Position numbers and translations under genes: made by a program
Notes under the pieces: generated by a model
What the model was told of the DNA's origin: nothing
What the model saw: the letters and a program-made list of their open reading frames with translations, nothing else
Database searches by the model: none
Assembly (NCBI RefSeq): GCF_024347455.1
Contig: NZ_AP025484.1
Coordinates: 1-64,000, forward strand
DNA: 64,000 nucleotides
From: Vibrio echinoideorum
GTDB lineage: Bacteria > Pseudomonadota > Gammaproteobacteria > Enterobacterales > Vibrionaceae
Direction: 5' to 3'
Shown: piece by piece, positions 56,830 to 64,000 of the stretch
Position numbering within the stretch: position 1 is the stretch's first letter
Layout of the letters: each line of letters begins with the position of its first letter

Positions 56830-58074
56830 ATGAAATTTAAGACCTTAGCGCTTTCATGCGCGGTTGCTTTAGGATTAGGTACAACGGCACATGCTGCTGA
56901 TAAAGAAATTCGTTTTGACGGTTTCCCTGATTTTGATAGCAGCCTAAAGGTATTGCTGCCTGATTTCGAAAAGGAAACGGGGATCAAAGTCGATTATCTA
57001 ATGAATAACCACGGTGACCACCACACTAAGCTAACCACTAACTTGGCAACAGGATCTGGCGCGGGTGATGTGATCGTTGTAGATGTAGAAAAAATCGGTC
57101 CATTCGTGGGTTCTGGTGGCCTAGTTAACTTATCTGAAAACTACGGTGCAGATAAGTACGAAGAACGATTCGCACCTTACGCATGGGCACAAGGCAAAGG
57201 CGCTGATGGCAACATGTACGGTATTCCTGTGGATCTAGGTCCTGGTGTTATGTACTACCGCACTGATGTATTCGAAAAAGCAGGCATTGATGTAGAAGAA
57301 GCAATCAAAGATTGGGATTCATACATTGCTGCTGGTGAAAAACTGAAAGAGCAAAACGTACAACTTATCGCTTCAGCGGCAGACGTTGCACAAGCGATTA
57401 TCTTTACGACTGTTCCTGAAGGTGAAGGTCTTTACTTCGATAAAGATGGCAACCCAGTTGTGACATCAGAACGTTTCGTTCACGCTTTTGAAGTAGCGAA
57501 AGAGATTCGTGACAAAGGTTTAGATGGCCAAATTCTGGCTTGGTCTAACGAATGGTACGAAGGTTTCCGTAACGGCACTTTTGCAACTCAACTTTCTGGC
57601 GCATGGTTACTTGGTCACCTAAACAACTGGATTGCTCCTGAAACTAAAGGTAAGTGGGCAGTAGAAAACCTACCTGATGGTATCTACGGCAGCTGGGGCG
57701 GTTCATTCCTTTCAATTCCAACTCAATCAGACAACCCAGATGAAGCTTGGGCTCTTATTGAATATATGACGACTGATCGTGAAGTACAGCTTAAGCACTT
57801 CGAAACGATTGCTGCATTCCCTGCAAACGTAACGACGTATGACGATGAGTTATTCCAAGAAGAGATGGAGTTCTTAGGTGGACAAAAAGCACGTCTTATC
57901 TTTGCTGAAGTAGCACAGAACATTAAGCCTGTATCTCCAGCTCAAGGCGACCACGTTGCACGTTCTATTATTTTAGAGAACGCGTTGATGGAAGTGCTTG
58001 ATGAAGGTAAAGACATTAAGACAGCGCTTAAAGAAGCGGAACGTCTAATCAAGCGTCGTACCCGTAATCTTTAA
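56830..58074 (+). CDS. Sugar ABC transporter substrate-binding protein, family 1
   Basis: 414 residues with signal peptide (1-22, ending TTAHA). SBP_bac_1 fold: LKVLLPDFEKETGIKVDYLMN, DVIVVDVEKIGPFVGSGGLVNL, YGIPVDLGPGVMYYRTDVFEKAGI, WSNEWYEGFRNGTFATQLSGAWLLGHL. The many aromatic residues suit oligosaccharide binding. Periplasmic partner of the permeases downstream; likely ligand cellobiose or another beta-glucoside, judged from the enzymes of the operon. Confidence 0.93.
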   Translation: MKFKTLALSCAVALGLGTTAHAADKEIRFDGFPDFDSSLKVLLPDFEKETGIKVDYLMNNHGDHHTKLTTNLATGSGAGDVIVVDVEKIGPFVGSGGLVNLSENYGADKYEERFAPYAWAQGKGADGNMYGIPVDLGPGVMYYRTDVFEKAGIDVEEAIKDWDSYIAAGEKLKEQNVQLIASAADVAQAIIFTTVPEGEGLYFDKDGNPVVTSERFVHAFEVAKEIRDKGLDGQILAWSNEWYEGFRNGTFATQLSGAWLLGHLNNWIAPETKGKWAVENLPDGIYGSWGGSFLSIPTQSDNPDEAWALIEYMTTDREVQLKHFETIAAFPANVTTYDDELFQEEMEFLGGQKARLIFAEVAQNIKPVSPAQGDHVARSIILENALMEVLDEGKDIKTALKEAERLIKRRTRNL

Positions 58075-58097
58075 TTTGTTATTTTTTTAAGTAAGTG

Positions 58098-58125
58098 AGG
58101 AAGCGTGGATAACGCGCTTCCTTTT
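58098..58125 (+). terminator. Intercistronic attenuator after the binding-protein gene
   Basis: 8-bp perfect stem (58098-58105 with 58115-58122), 9-nt loop, followed by TTTC. A weak terminator here would give the usual excess of binding protein over permease. Confidence 0.65.
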
Positions 58126-58141
58126 CTAAGAGGTCGTTACT

Positions 58142-59128
58142 ATGAATCATACAGCGAGCACAACGATAGAACCTTCGGAGCAAAGCCTTTTTTCTCGCCT
58201 AAATTTGAAAGCGCTTTCACCGTATGGATTTCTTCTGCCGTTTCTGATCATTTTTTCTGTATTTGGGATCTTCCCGCTGTTGTTCTCTGTTTACCTGTCG
58301 TTCCACGAATGGAACCCGGTAAGAGGCATGGATGCGATGGAGTTCGTTGGTTTTGAGAACTATTACATTGCATTGACTGACCCATGGTTATGGCGTTCGT
58401 TGAAGAACACATTGTGGCTAGCGGTTACATCAGGCGTGGCTCAGCACTTGGTTGCTATTCCAGTGGCTTACATGTTGGTTTCAATGGGTGACCGTATGCG
58501 TCACTGGCTAACATCGGCATACTTTCTACCGTTTATTACATCAACGGTCGCAGCGTCACTGATTTTCTTCAATATGTATTCTCCTAACTCAGGAATTATT
58601 AACCAAACGCTAATGGCATGGGCTGATAGCACCTTGTTTGGTTGGGCATTCGCTTGGGTTAATGATTTTCAACCGATTCGCTGGTTAGACGATGCCACAA
58701 TGGTGAAACCGTCTATCGCAATCATGGTTTTCTGGAAATACACCGGTTTCAACATTGTTTTGTACACCACAGGTTTGATGACGATTCCTAAAGACATTTT
58801 AGAAGCAGCTCGTATGGATGGTGCTAATGCCTTCCACCGCTTCTGGAACATCTCACTACCCATGATTCGCCCGTTTATTTTCTTTGCTATCACGATGACC
58901 ATCATTGGCAACTTACAGATGTTTGAAGAACCGTTCGTCTTAACTCGTGGTACGGGTGGTACGGGTCAATCTGGTTTAACTATTTCGATGTACCTATACA
59001 AAGTCGGTTGGGAATGGTTAGAAATGGGCACAGCATCTGCTATCTCGTGGTTACTGTTTGCACTTATCGCGACTTGTACATTGGTTCAATTTTTACTCTT
59101 CGGTAAAAAAGGTTTAGGGGAACATTAA
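58142..59128 (+). CDS. Sugar ABC transporter permease (MalF-like)
   Basis: 328 residues; AAGAGG RBS upstream. Six to seven membrane segments (PYGFLLPFLIIFSVFGIFPLLFSVYLSFHEW at the start) and the EAA loop EAARMDGANAFHRFWNISLPMIRP. Inner-membrane half of the importer. A perfect LacI-type operator is embedded in codons 22-26. Confidence 0.95.
   Translation: MNHTASTTIEPSEQSLFSRLNLKALSPYGFLLPFLIIFSVFGIFPLLFSVYLSFHEWNPVRGMDAMEFVGFENYYIALTDPWLWRSLKNTLWLAVTSGVAQHLVAIPVAYMLVSMGDRMRHWLTSAYFLPFITSTVAASLIFFNMYSPNSGIINQTLMAWADSTLFGWAFAWVNDFQPIRWLDDATMVKPSIAIMVFWKYTGFNIVLYTTGLMTIPKDILEAARMDGANAFHRFWNISLPMIRPFIFFAITMTIIGNLQMFEEPFVLTRGTGGTGQSGLTISMYLYKVGWEWLEMGTASAISWLLFALIATCTLVQFLLFGKKGLGEH
58206..58219. 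promoter_or_regulatory. Perfect LacI-type operator inside the permease gene
   Basis: TGAAAGC-GCTTTCA, a perfect 14-bp palindrome within the coding sequence (residues LKALS), 65 bp after the permease start codon and about 2.4 kb downstream of the proximal promoter operator. Confidence 0.65.
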
Positions 59129-59129
59129 G

Positions 59130-60023
59130 ATGTCGACATCAATTAAGACAAATACCTCACCACTAAGTGGCCTAATGCCAAGCGAACGCACCATGTACAT
59201 CATGACTAAGATCTTGATGGTTATGCTCGGCATATTACTGGTTGTTTCAGCGATTATTACGGTATTCCCGTTCGTGTGGTCAGCACTGCTTTCAACACGC
59301 GATCGCTCGGAAATCTTTGGCTCGGGCATTAGCTTTGCCATTGGCGATAGCTTAGCGGTTAACTACGCAAAACTGCTGGAAATCATGCCGTTTTGGAAAG
59401 CGATGTTTAACTCTATTTACGTGGCTTTCTTAGGTACAACCATCTCTCTACTGTTTTGTAGCATGGGTGGCTACGCGTTTGCTGTATTTAAGTTCCGCGG
59501 TAAGAACGTGTTGTTTGGCATGCTGGTTGGCTCTATGGCGATTCCGCCAGTGCTTAGCTTGATTCCTTACTTCATGATCGTGAAATTCCTAGGCTTGTTA
59601 GACAACCATATGGCGGTGTGGCTGCCGTTCACAACGACACCATTTGGTATCTTCCTGATGCGTCAGCACGTGATTGCATCGATTCCTAAAGAGCTATTGG
59701 AAGCCGCAAAACTGGATGGTGCTGGTGAGTTTAGAACGTACTGGAGTGTGGTACTTCCGTTGATGAAGCCTGCATTAGCAACGCTTGCCATTGTTCAGTT
59801 CGTTTTCTTCTGGAACATGTTTATGCAGCCTCTTGTGGTACTGAACAACCCTGACAACTATGTCATTACACAAGCACTACGAAGCGTGCAAGGTATACCG
59901 AATACGCCATGGGGCGCGGTAATGCTAGGTACCACAATTTCAATTTTACCTCTCGTTATTACTTACCTGTTTGCATCGAAGCAGATGATCAGTGGTTTAA
60001 CGTCCGGCGCAGTTAAAGGTTAG
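59130..60023 (+). CDS. Sugar ABC transporter permease (MalG-like)
   Basis: 297 residues, starting one base after the previous stop. Six membrane segments and the EAA loop EAAKLDGAGEFRTYWSVVLPLMKPALATL. Second half of the membrane channel; the C-terminus is typical of CUT1 importers. Confidence 0.95.
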   Translation: MSTSIKTNTSPLSGLMPSERTMYIMTKILMVMLGILLVVSAIITVFPFVWSALLSTRDRSEIFGSGISFAIGDSLAVNYAKLLEIMPFWKAMFNSIYVAFLGTTISLLFCSMGGYAFAVFKFRGKNVLFGMLVGSMAIPPVLSLIPYFMIVKFLGLLDNHMAVWLPFTTTPFGIFLMRQHVIASIPKELLEAAKLDGAGEFRTYWSVVLPLMKPALATLAIVQFVFFWNMFMQPLVVLNNPDNYVITQALRSVQGIPNTPWGAVMLGTTISILPLVITYLFASKQMISGLTSGAVKG

Positions 60024-60040
60024 GTTTAAGGGTTATAACA

Positions 60041-61390
60041 ATGAATAAATTTCAACTTCCAAGTGATTCAAAGTTACGCAGTAAGGAATTTGTATTCGGT
60101 GTCGCGACATCTTCATACCAAATTGAAGGCGGCGCAGCAGAAGGCGGTCGTACACCGTCTATCTGGGACACGTTCTGCAATAAGCCGGGTAAGGTTGATA
60201 ACGGAGATAATGGTGACGTGGCGTGTGACCACTACCATTTATGGAAACAAGATATCGAGATGATTCAAGGCCTAGGCGTTGATGCTTACCGCTTGTCGAT
60301 TGCGTGGTCACGTATCCTGCCACAAGACGGCGTTGTAAATCAGCAAGGCCTTGAGTTCTACGGTCAGATCATTGATGAGTGTCATGCTCGCGGCATGAAA
60401 GTGTATGTCACGCTTTATCACTGGGATCTACCGCAATACCTTGAAGACAAAGGCGGCTGGCTAAATCGCGAAACGTCGTACAAATTTGCAGAATACGCAG
60501 AAGTGGTCAGCCACTATTTCGGTGACAACATTGATGTGTACACCACGCTAAATGAACCGTTTGTATCAGCGTTCCTCGGTTACCGTTGGGGCGAGCACGC
60601 GCCTGGTATCAAGGGCGAAAAAGAGGGTTACTTAGCGTCGCATCACTTGATGTTAGGTCATGGTTTGGCGATGCCGATTCTTCGCCAGAATGCACCAAAC
60701 GCTAAACACGGTGTTGTATTTAACGCGACACCGGCTTACCCGTTAACTCCGCAAGACCAAGGTGCTGCAGATTACTGTGAAGCGGAAAATTTTCACTGGT
60801 TTATTGACCCAGTATTGAAAGGTGAATATCCGCAGTTGGTGGTTGAACGCCAAGCGATGAACATGCCTATGATTCTTGAAGGTGACTTAGACATCATCAG
60901 CGCACCGGTGGACTACATCGGCATCAACTACTACACCCGTAATGTGGCTCGTTTCAATGAAAACGGTGACATTGAGTCTGTAAAACAAACTGAAGCTGAA
61001 CATACCTACATTGGTTGGGAAATGTACTCGCAAGGTTTAACTGATTTGTTGGTAAGACTGGATGCTCGTTACGAAAACATGCCGCCTATCTACATCACAG
61101 AGAACGGCGCTGCGGGCGATGACCAATGCGTTGATGGTCGAGTAAATGACGAACAGCGTGTTCGCTATTTCCAAACTCACTTAGAAGCCGTGCATAACGC
61201 AGTAGAAGCTGGCGTAAAAGTCGATGGTTACTTTGCGTGGAGCCTAATGGACAACTTTGAATGGGCGTTCGGCTACTGCCAACGTTTCGGCATTGTCCAC
61301 GTTGATTACCAAACCCAAAAAAGAACATTAAAACAGAGTGCTATCGCATACCAAAATATGCTTCTAGAGCGCGCTGAGGAGAACAAGTAA
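60041..61390 (+). CDS. Beta-glucosidase, GH1
   Basis: 449 residues without signal peptide, so cytoplasmic. GH1 motifs: FVFGVATSSYQIEGG at the start, acid/base Glu172 in TTLNEPF and nucleophile Glu354 in YITENGA, plus YFAWSLMDNFEW. Hydrolyses imported beta-glucosides such as cellobiose to glucose; a phospho-beta-glucosidase is less likely because uptake is by ABC rather than PTS. Stop codon overlaps the ATPase start (TAATG). Confidence 0.95.
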   Translation: MNKFQLPSDSKLRSKEFVFGVATSSYQIEGGAAEGGRTPSIWDTFCNKPGKVDNGDNGDVACDHYHLWKQDIEMIQGLGVDAYRLSIAWSRILPQDGVVNQQGLEFYGQIIDECHARGMKVYVTLYHWDLPQYLEDKGGWLNRETSYKFAEYAEVVSHYFGDNIDVYTTLNEPFVSAFLGYRWGEHAPGIKGEKEGYLASHHLMLGHGLAMPILRQNAPNAKHGVVFNATPAYPLTPQDQGAADYCEAENFHWFIDPVLKGEYPQLVVERQAMNMPMILEGDLDIISAPVDYIGINYYTRNVARFNENGDIESVKQTEAEHTYIGWEMYSQGLTDLLVRLDARYENMPPIYITENGAAGDDQCVDGRVNDEQRVRYFQTHLEAVHNAVEAGVKVDGYFAWSLMDNFEWAFGYCQRFGIVHVDYQTQKRTLKQSAIAYQNMLLERAEENK

Positions 61391-62481
61391 TGGCTAAAGT
61401 TGAATTTAAGAACATCAAAAAATCATTTGGCGACGTTGAAGTTGTAAAAGAGTTTGATTTTACGGTTGAAGACGGTGAGTTCGTTGTTTTCCTTGGTCCA
61501 TCTGGCTGCGGTAAATCGACAACGCTACGTATGCTTGCTGGCCTAGAGAGCATCAGCTCTGGCGACATCGTAGTTGGCGGCAAAGTGATGAACAAAGTCG
61601 ACGCGAAAGACCGTGACTTGGCGATGGTATTCCAAAGCTACGCACTGTACCCACACATGACAGTGTACGAAAACATCGCATTTGCTCTAAAGCTGAAAGG
61701 CATGCCTAAAGCTGAAATCGACGTAGAAGTGCTGAAAGCAGCGAAAATGCTAGAGCTTGATCCGTTACTAAGCCGTAAGCCGAAAGAGCTTTCAGGTGGT
61801 CAGCGTCAGCGTGTTGCGATGGGCCGTGCGATGGTTCGTACTCCTAAAGTATTCTTGTTCGATGAGCCGTTATCTAATCTTGATGCAAAACTTCGTGGTG
61901 TGATGCGTGAAGAGATCAAACACCTGCACCGTGAACTAAAAACGACCACGATTTACGTAACGCACGATCAGATTGAAGCGATGACACTGGCGGATCGTAT
62001 CGTGATTCTGAAAGACGGTTATGTGGCACAAGTCGGTACGCCAACTGAGGTGTTCCAACGCCCTGCGAACAAGTTTGTCGCGCAATTCATTGGTAACCCG
62101 TCAATGAATATGCTGGAAGCGAAACTGACTGAGACTGAAGGCGAGTACTTCGTTGAAATTGGCGATGTTCATATCCCACTGCCTGAGCGCTTTAAGTCTC
62201 TGGCGTCTAAGAACCTAGCGCTGCACTTTGGTGTTCGTCCAACAGACATTCACCTACGTGCCGAGCAAGTGGACCACGATCGCGTGCTGCCATTCCCTGT
62301 GAAAATCAAAGACAAGGAACTACTGGGTGCAAGCATTCTTCTGAAAACAGAAATCGGTGGTCAGCCGTTAATGGTTGAAACTCAAGCGGCTGAAGTAGAC
62401 GTGAAAGAACTGACACTTTACTTGGACTTGGATGCATTCCACCTGTTTGACGCGCTAAGTGAAAACTCACTAGCGAGCTAA
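61390..62481 (+). CDS. Sugar ABC transporter ATP-binding protein (UgpC/MsmX-like)
   Basis: 363 residues. Walker A GPSGCGKS, signature LSGGQRQR, Walker B VFLFDEPLSNLD, H-loop YVTHDQIEAMTLADRI, then a C-terminal TOBE regulatory domain. Energises the CUT1 importer of this operon. Confidence 0.96.
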   Translation: MAKVEFKNIKKSFGDVEVVKEFDFTVEDGEFVVFLGPSGCGKSTTLRMLAGLESISSGDIVVGGKVMNKVDAKDRDLAMVFQSYALYPHMTVYENIAFALKLKGMPKAEIDVEVLKAAKMLELDPLLSRKPKELSGGQRQRVAMGRAMVRTPKVFLFDEPLSNLDAKLRGVMREEIKHLHRELKTTTIYVTHDQIEAMTLADRIVILKDGYVAQVGTPTEVFQRPANKFVAQFIGNPSMNMLEAKLTETEGEYFVEIGDVHIPLPERFKSLASKNLALHFGVRPTDIHLRAEQVDHDRVLPFPVKIKDKELLGASILLKTEIGGQPLMVETQAAEVDVKELTLYLDLDAFHLFDALSENSLAS

Positions 62482-62571
62482 TTCGTTAAATAAAGCGAGT
62501 TCGAGAAAGCAGATTCAAATGGCTCAGTCAGCCATCGAGCTGATATCAACCAACTTACGACAAATTGTTTT

Positions 62572-62596
62572 GGCTCCTCCTGATTTGGGAGGGGCT
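62572..62596 (+). other. Hairpin covering a Shine-Dalgarno-like run before the GH94 gene
   Basis: 9-position stem with two wobbles (GGCTCCTCC 62572-62580 with GGAGGGGCT 62588-62596), 7-nt loop. The right arm contains GGAGGGG, 11-20 bp before the likely starts. It could reduce translation, or be a copy of a GC-rich extragenic repeat. Confidence 0.45.
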
Positions 62597-62609
62597 GGGG
62601 ATAGTGATG

Positions 62610-64000
62610 ATGAAATTCGGATATTTTGACGATAAAAACAAAGAATACGTAGCAACCACACCGTGTACACCGATCAAATGGTGTAACTATGTGGGCACAT
62701 TAGATTTCGGTGGCATTGTAGATAGCAACGGCGGCGTGTTGTTGTGTAAAGGCGATCCGGCACTCAACCGCATCACCAAGTACATTGCTCAACTGCCAAA
62801 CTCTGATTTCAAAGGCTCGACCTTATACCTTAAGGTGCGTGATCAAGCGGGTAATGTAGAAGTGTTTTCTCCTTTCTACACACCAACTCTGAAGCCATTG
62901 GATAAGTTTGAAAACCACACGGGTTTGTCTTACACCACCATTATTGCGGAAGCATTCGGTGTGCGCTGTGAAGCGACGTTCTTTGTGCCAAAAGCTGACC
63001 AAGTACTGTTGCAAGACATCAAAGTCACCAACATTTCAGACAAAGCGCTGCACGTTGATGTGGTACCTGTGTATGAGTTCACTCACTTTGATGCACTTAA
63101 GCAACTGTTAAACGCAGACTGGGTTCCACAAACTATGACGCTTAAAGCGCATCAGCAAGAGTCTGGTCATACCGTGCTTGAGCAATACGCTTTCATGAAG
63201 CGTGATTACGCGGTGAACCTGATGACAGCGGATCGCCCTGCGACTTCTTTTGACGGTGATCGCCAGTCGTTTTTAGGTAATTTGGGATACGGTACATGGG
63301 CAGCGCCAGAAGCGCTAAACAATGATGAGCTGGGTAATACTGAGTGCTTGCGTGGCGATAACATTGGCGCACTAAATCTGCGCTTGGGTTGGTTATCACC
63401 AGAGCAGACAGAACGTACGATTGTACAAATCGCACAAGAAGAGAGTGTTGAAGCGGCGCTGCCATTATTGGCTAAATACCGCGACCATTCTGTTGTCGAT
63501 GCTGCGTTTAGCGAACTATCTGAACATTGGGATTCTTACCTACAAACGGTTCAGGTTGAAACGCCAGATCCTGCGATGAACTCAATGCTTAACGTACATA
63601 ACCCGCGTCAGTGTCATACGACTAAGAACTGGTCTCGTTACCTGTCTTTGTATCAGCTTGGCTATGGTGCTCGTGGTATTGGTTTCCGTGACTCGTCGCA
63701 AGATACATTGGGCGTTATTACACATATGCCTGAAGAAGCGCGCGAATTTATCGAGCGTCTGCTTTCTGTTCAGAACACTAACGGTTCAGCGATGCACCAG
63801 TTCTTCCCATCGACGATGGAAGCGAACGCGGGTGATTCTCGTGAAGAAGAAGATCGCCCTGATTACTACGGAGATGATCATCTGTGGATCATCTACGCGG
63901 TGACTCAATACGTGAAAGAAACGGGCAATGCGGACTTCTTGAATAAAGAGATCCCGTTCTACCAGAAAGACAAAGACGGCAACCCTGTTGAAACCGGAAC
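62610..64000 (+). CDS. GH94 family phosphorylase (cellobiose phosphorylase-like), N-terminal part (cut by window edge)
   Basis: 463 residues seen, open to the end; family members have about 800. ATG at 62610 (also 62607 and GTG 62604). Typical start MKFGYFDDKNKEYVATTPCTPIKWCNYVGTLDFGG and the GIGFRDSSQDTLG motif (about 357-368) that shapes the sugar site. The general-acid Asp is expected beyond the window. It probably phosphorolyses cellobiose or a related beta-glucan disaccharide to glucose and glucose-1-phosphate, an ATP-saving alternative to the GH1 enzyme. Linkage specificity cannot be fixed from this part. Confidence 0.88.
   Translation, partial: MKFGYFDDKNKEYVATTPCTPIKWCNYVGTLDFGGIVDSNGGVLLCKGDPALNRITKYIAQLPNSDFKGSTLYLKVRDQAGNVEVFSPFYTPTLKPLDKFENHTGLSYTTIIAEAFGVRCEATFFVPKADQVLLQDIKVTNISDKALHVDVVPVYEFTHFDALKQLLNADWVPQTMTLKAHQQESGHTVLEQYAFMKRDYAVNLMTADRPATSFDGDRQSFLGNLGYGTWAAPEALNNDELGNTECLRGDNIGALNLRLGWLSPEQTERTIVQIAQEESVEAALPLLAKYRDHSVVDAAFSELSEHWDSYLQTVQVETPDPAMNSMLNVHNPRQCHTTKNWSRYLSLYQLGYGARGIGFRDSSQDTLGVITHMPEEAREFIERLLSVQNTNGSAMHQFFPSTMEANAGDSREEEDRPDYYGDDHLWIIYAVTQYVKETGNADFLNKEIPFYQKDKDGNPVETG

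Overview
This 64-kb stretch comes from a marine gamma-proteobacterium, almost certainly a Vibrio, probably of the V. splendidus clade. The evidence is a ChiA chitinase of the Vibrio type, proteins of DUF2850 and other Vibrio-typical small families, a complete uhpTABC hexose-phosphate locus, a lactate cluster of lldP, lldD and a Dld-II-like enzyme, and moderate GC content. The content is mostly catabolic and transport genes with their own regulators, which resembles an accessory-rich chromosomal region (possibly chromosome II). I saw no rRNA, tRNA, CRISPR array, prophage or integron array.

Layout. 1-5.6 kb: the end of an AraC regulator, a two-domain pterin-synthase-like protein, an acyltransferase, an auxin-efflux-type carrier divergent from a TetR regulator, an alpha/beta hydrolase and a 160-bp MITE-like element. 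5.9-13.4 kb: secreted chitinase ChiA, a DUF2850 membrane protein, nucleoside phosphorylase PpnP, a pirin, a small membrane protein, a membrane diguanylate cyclase and a DUF1840 protein. 13.5-15.6 kb: a glycine-zipper lipoprotein gene split by a 1.2-kb IS3-family element that keeps its frameshift signal. 15.8-18.7 kb: a large secreted phosphodiesterase/phosphatase-superfamily enzyme. 18.9-25.7 kb: uhpT, uhpA-uhpB-uhpC and a class I mannose-6-phosphate isomerase; uhpT and manA share a CRP site plus a conserved second block at nearly the same spacing. 25.9-26.5 kb: an apparently gene-poor gap holding an FNR-type box, a six-codon ORF with an excellent ribosome-binding site fused to a terminator, and a 42-residue small protein. 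26.5-34.8 kb: a YdcH-like protein, tRNA hydroxylase TrhO, a MarR-GNAT fusion with two palindromic operators, a secreted alkylsulfatase, a frameshifted LysR gene, an aminotransferase and a divergent AraC-GyrI regulator.

35.0-41.9 kb: a MATE efflux pump, then a nickel/peptide-type ABC importer with a single fused permease and a Zur-like palindrome at its first start codon. 42.0-51.4 kb: the lactate utilisation cluster (lldP, lldD, D-2-hydroxyacid dehydrogenase, leftward), with a divergent LysR gene followed by a prolyl oligopeptidase.

51.6 kb to the right edge: a beta-glucoside utilisation locus. It has an outer-membrane sugar porin, a chemoreceptor, a LacI regulator, a binding protein, two permeases, a GH1 beta-glucosidase, an ABC ATPase and a GH94 phosphorylase cut by the window edge. 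LacI-type 14-bp operators lie before the porin and before the regulator, and a perfect one lies inside the first permease gene. Porin, periplasmic import and intracellular hydrolysis or phosphorolysis form one pathway, and the chemoreceptor may add taxis towards the same sugars.
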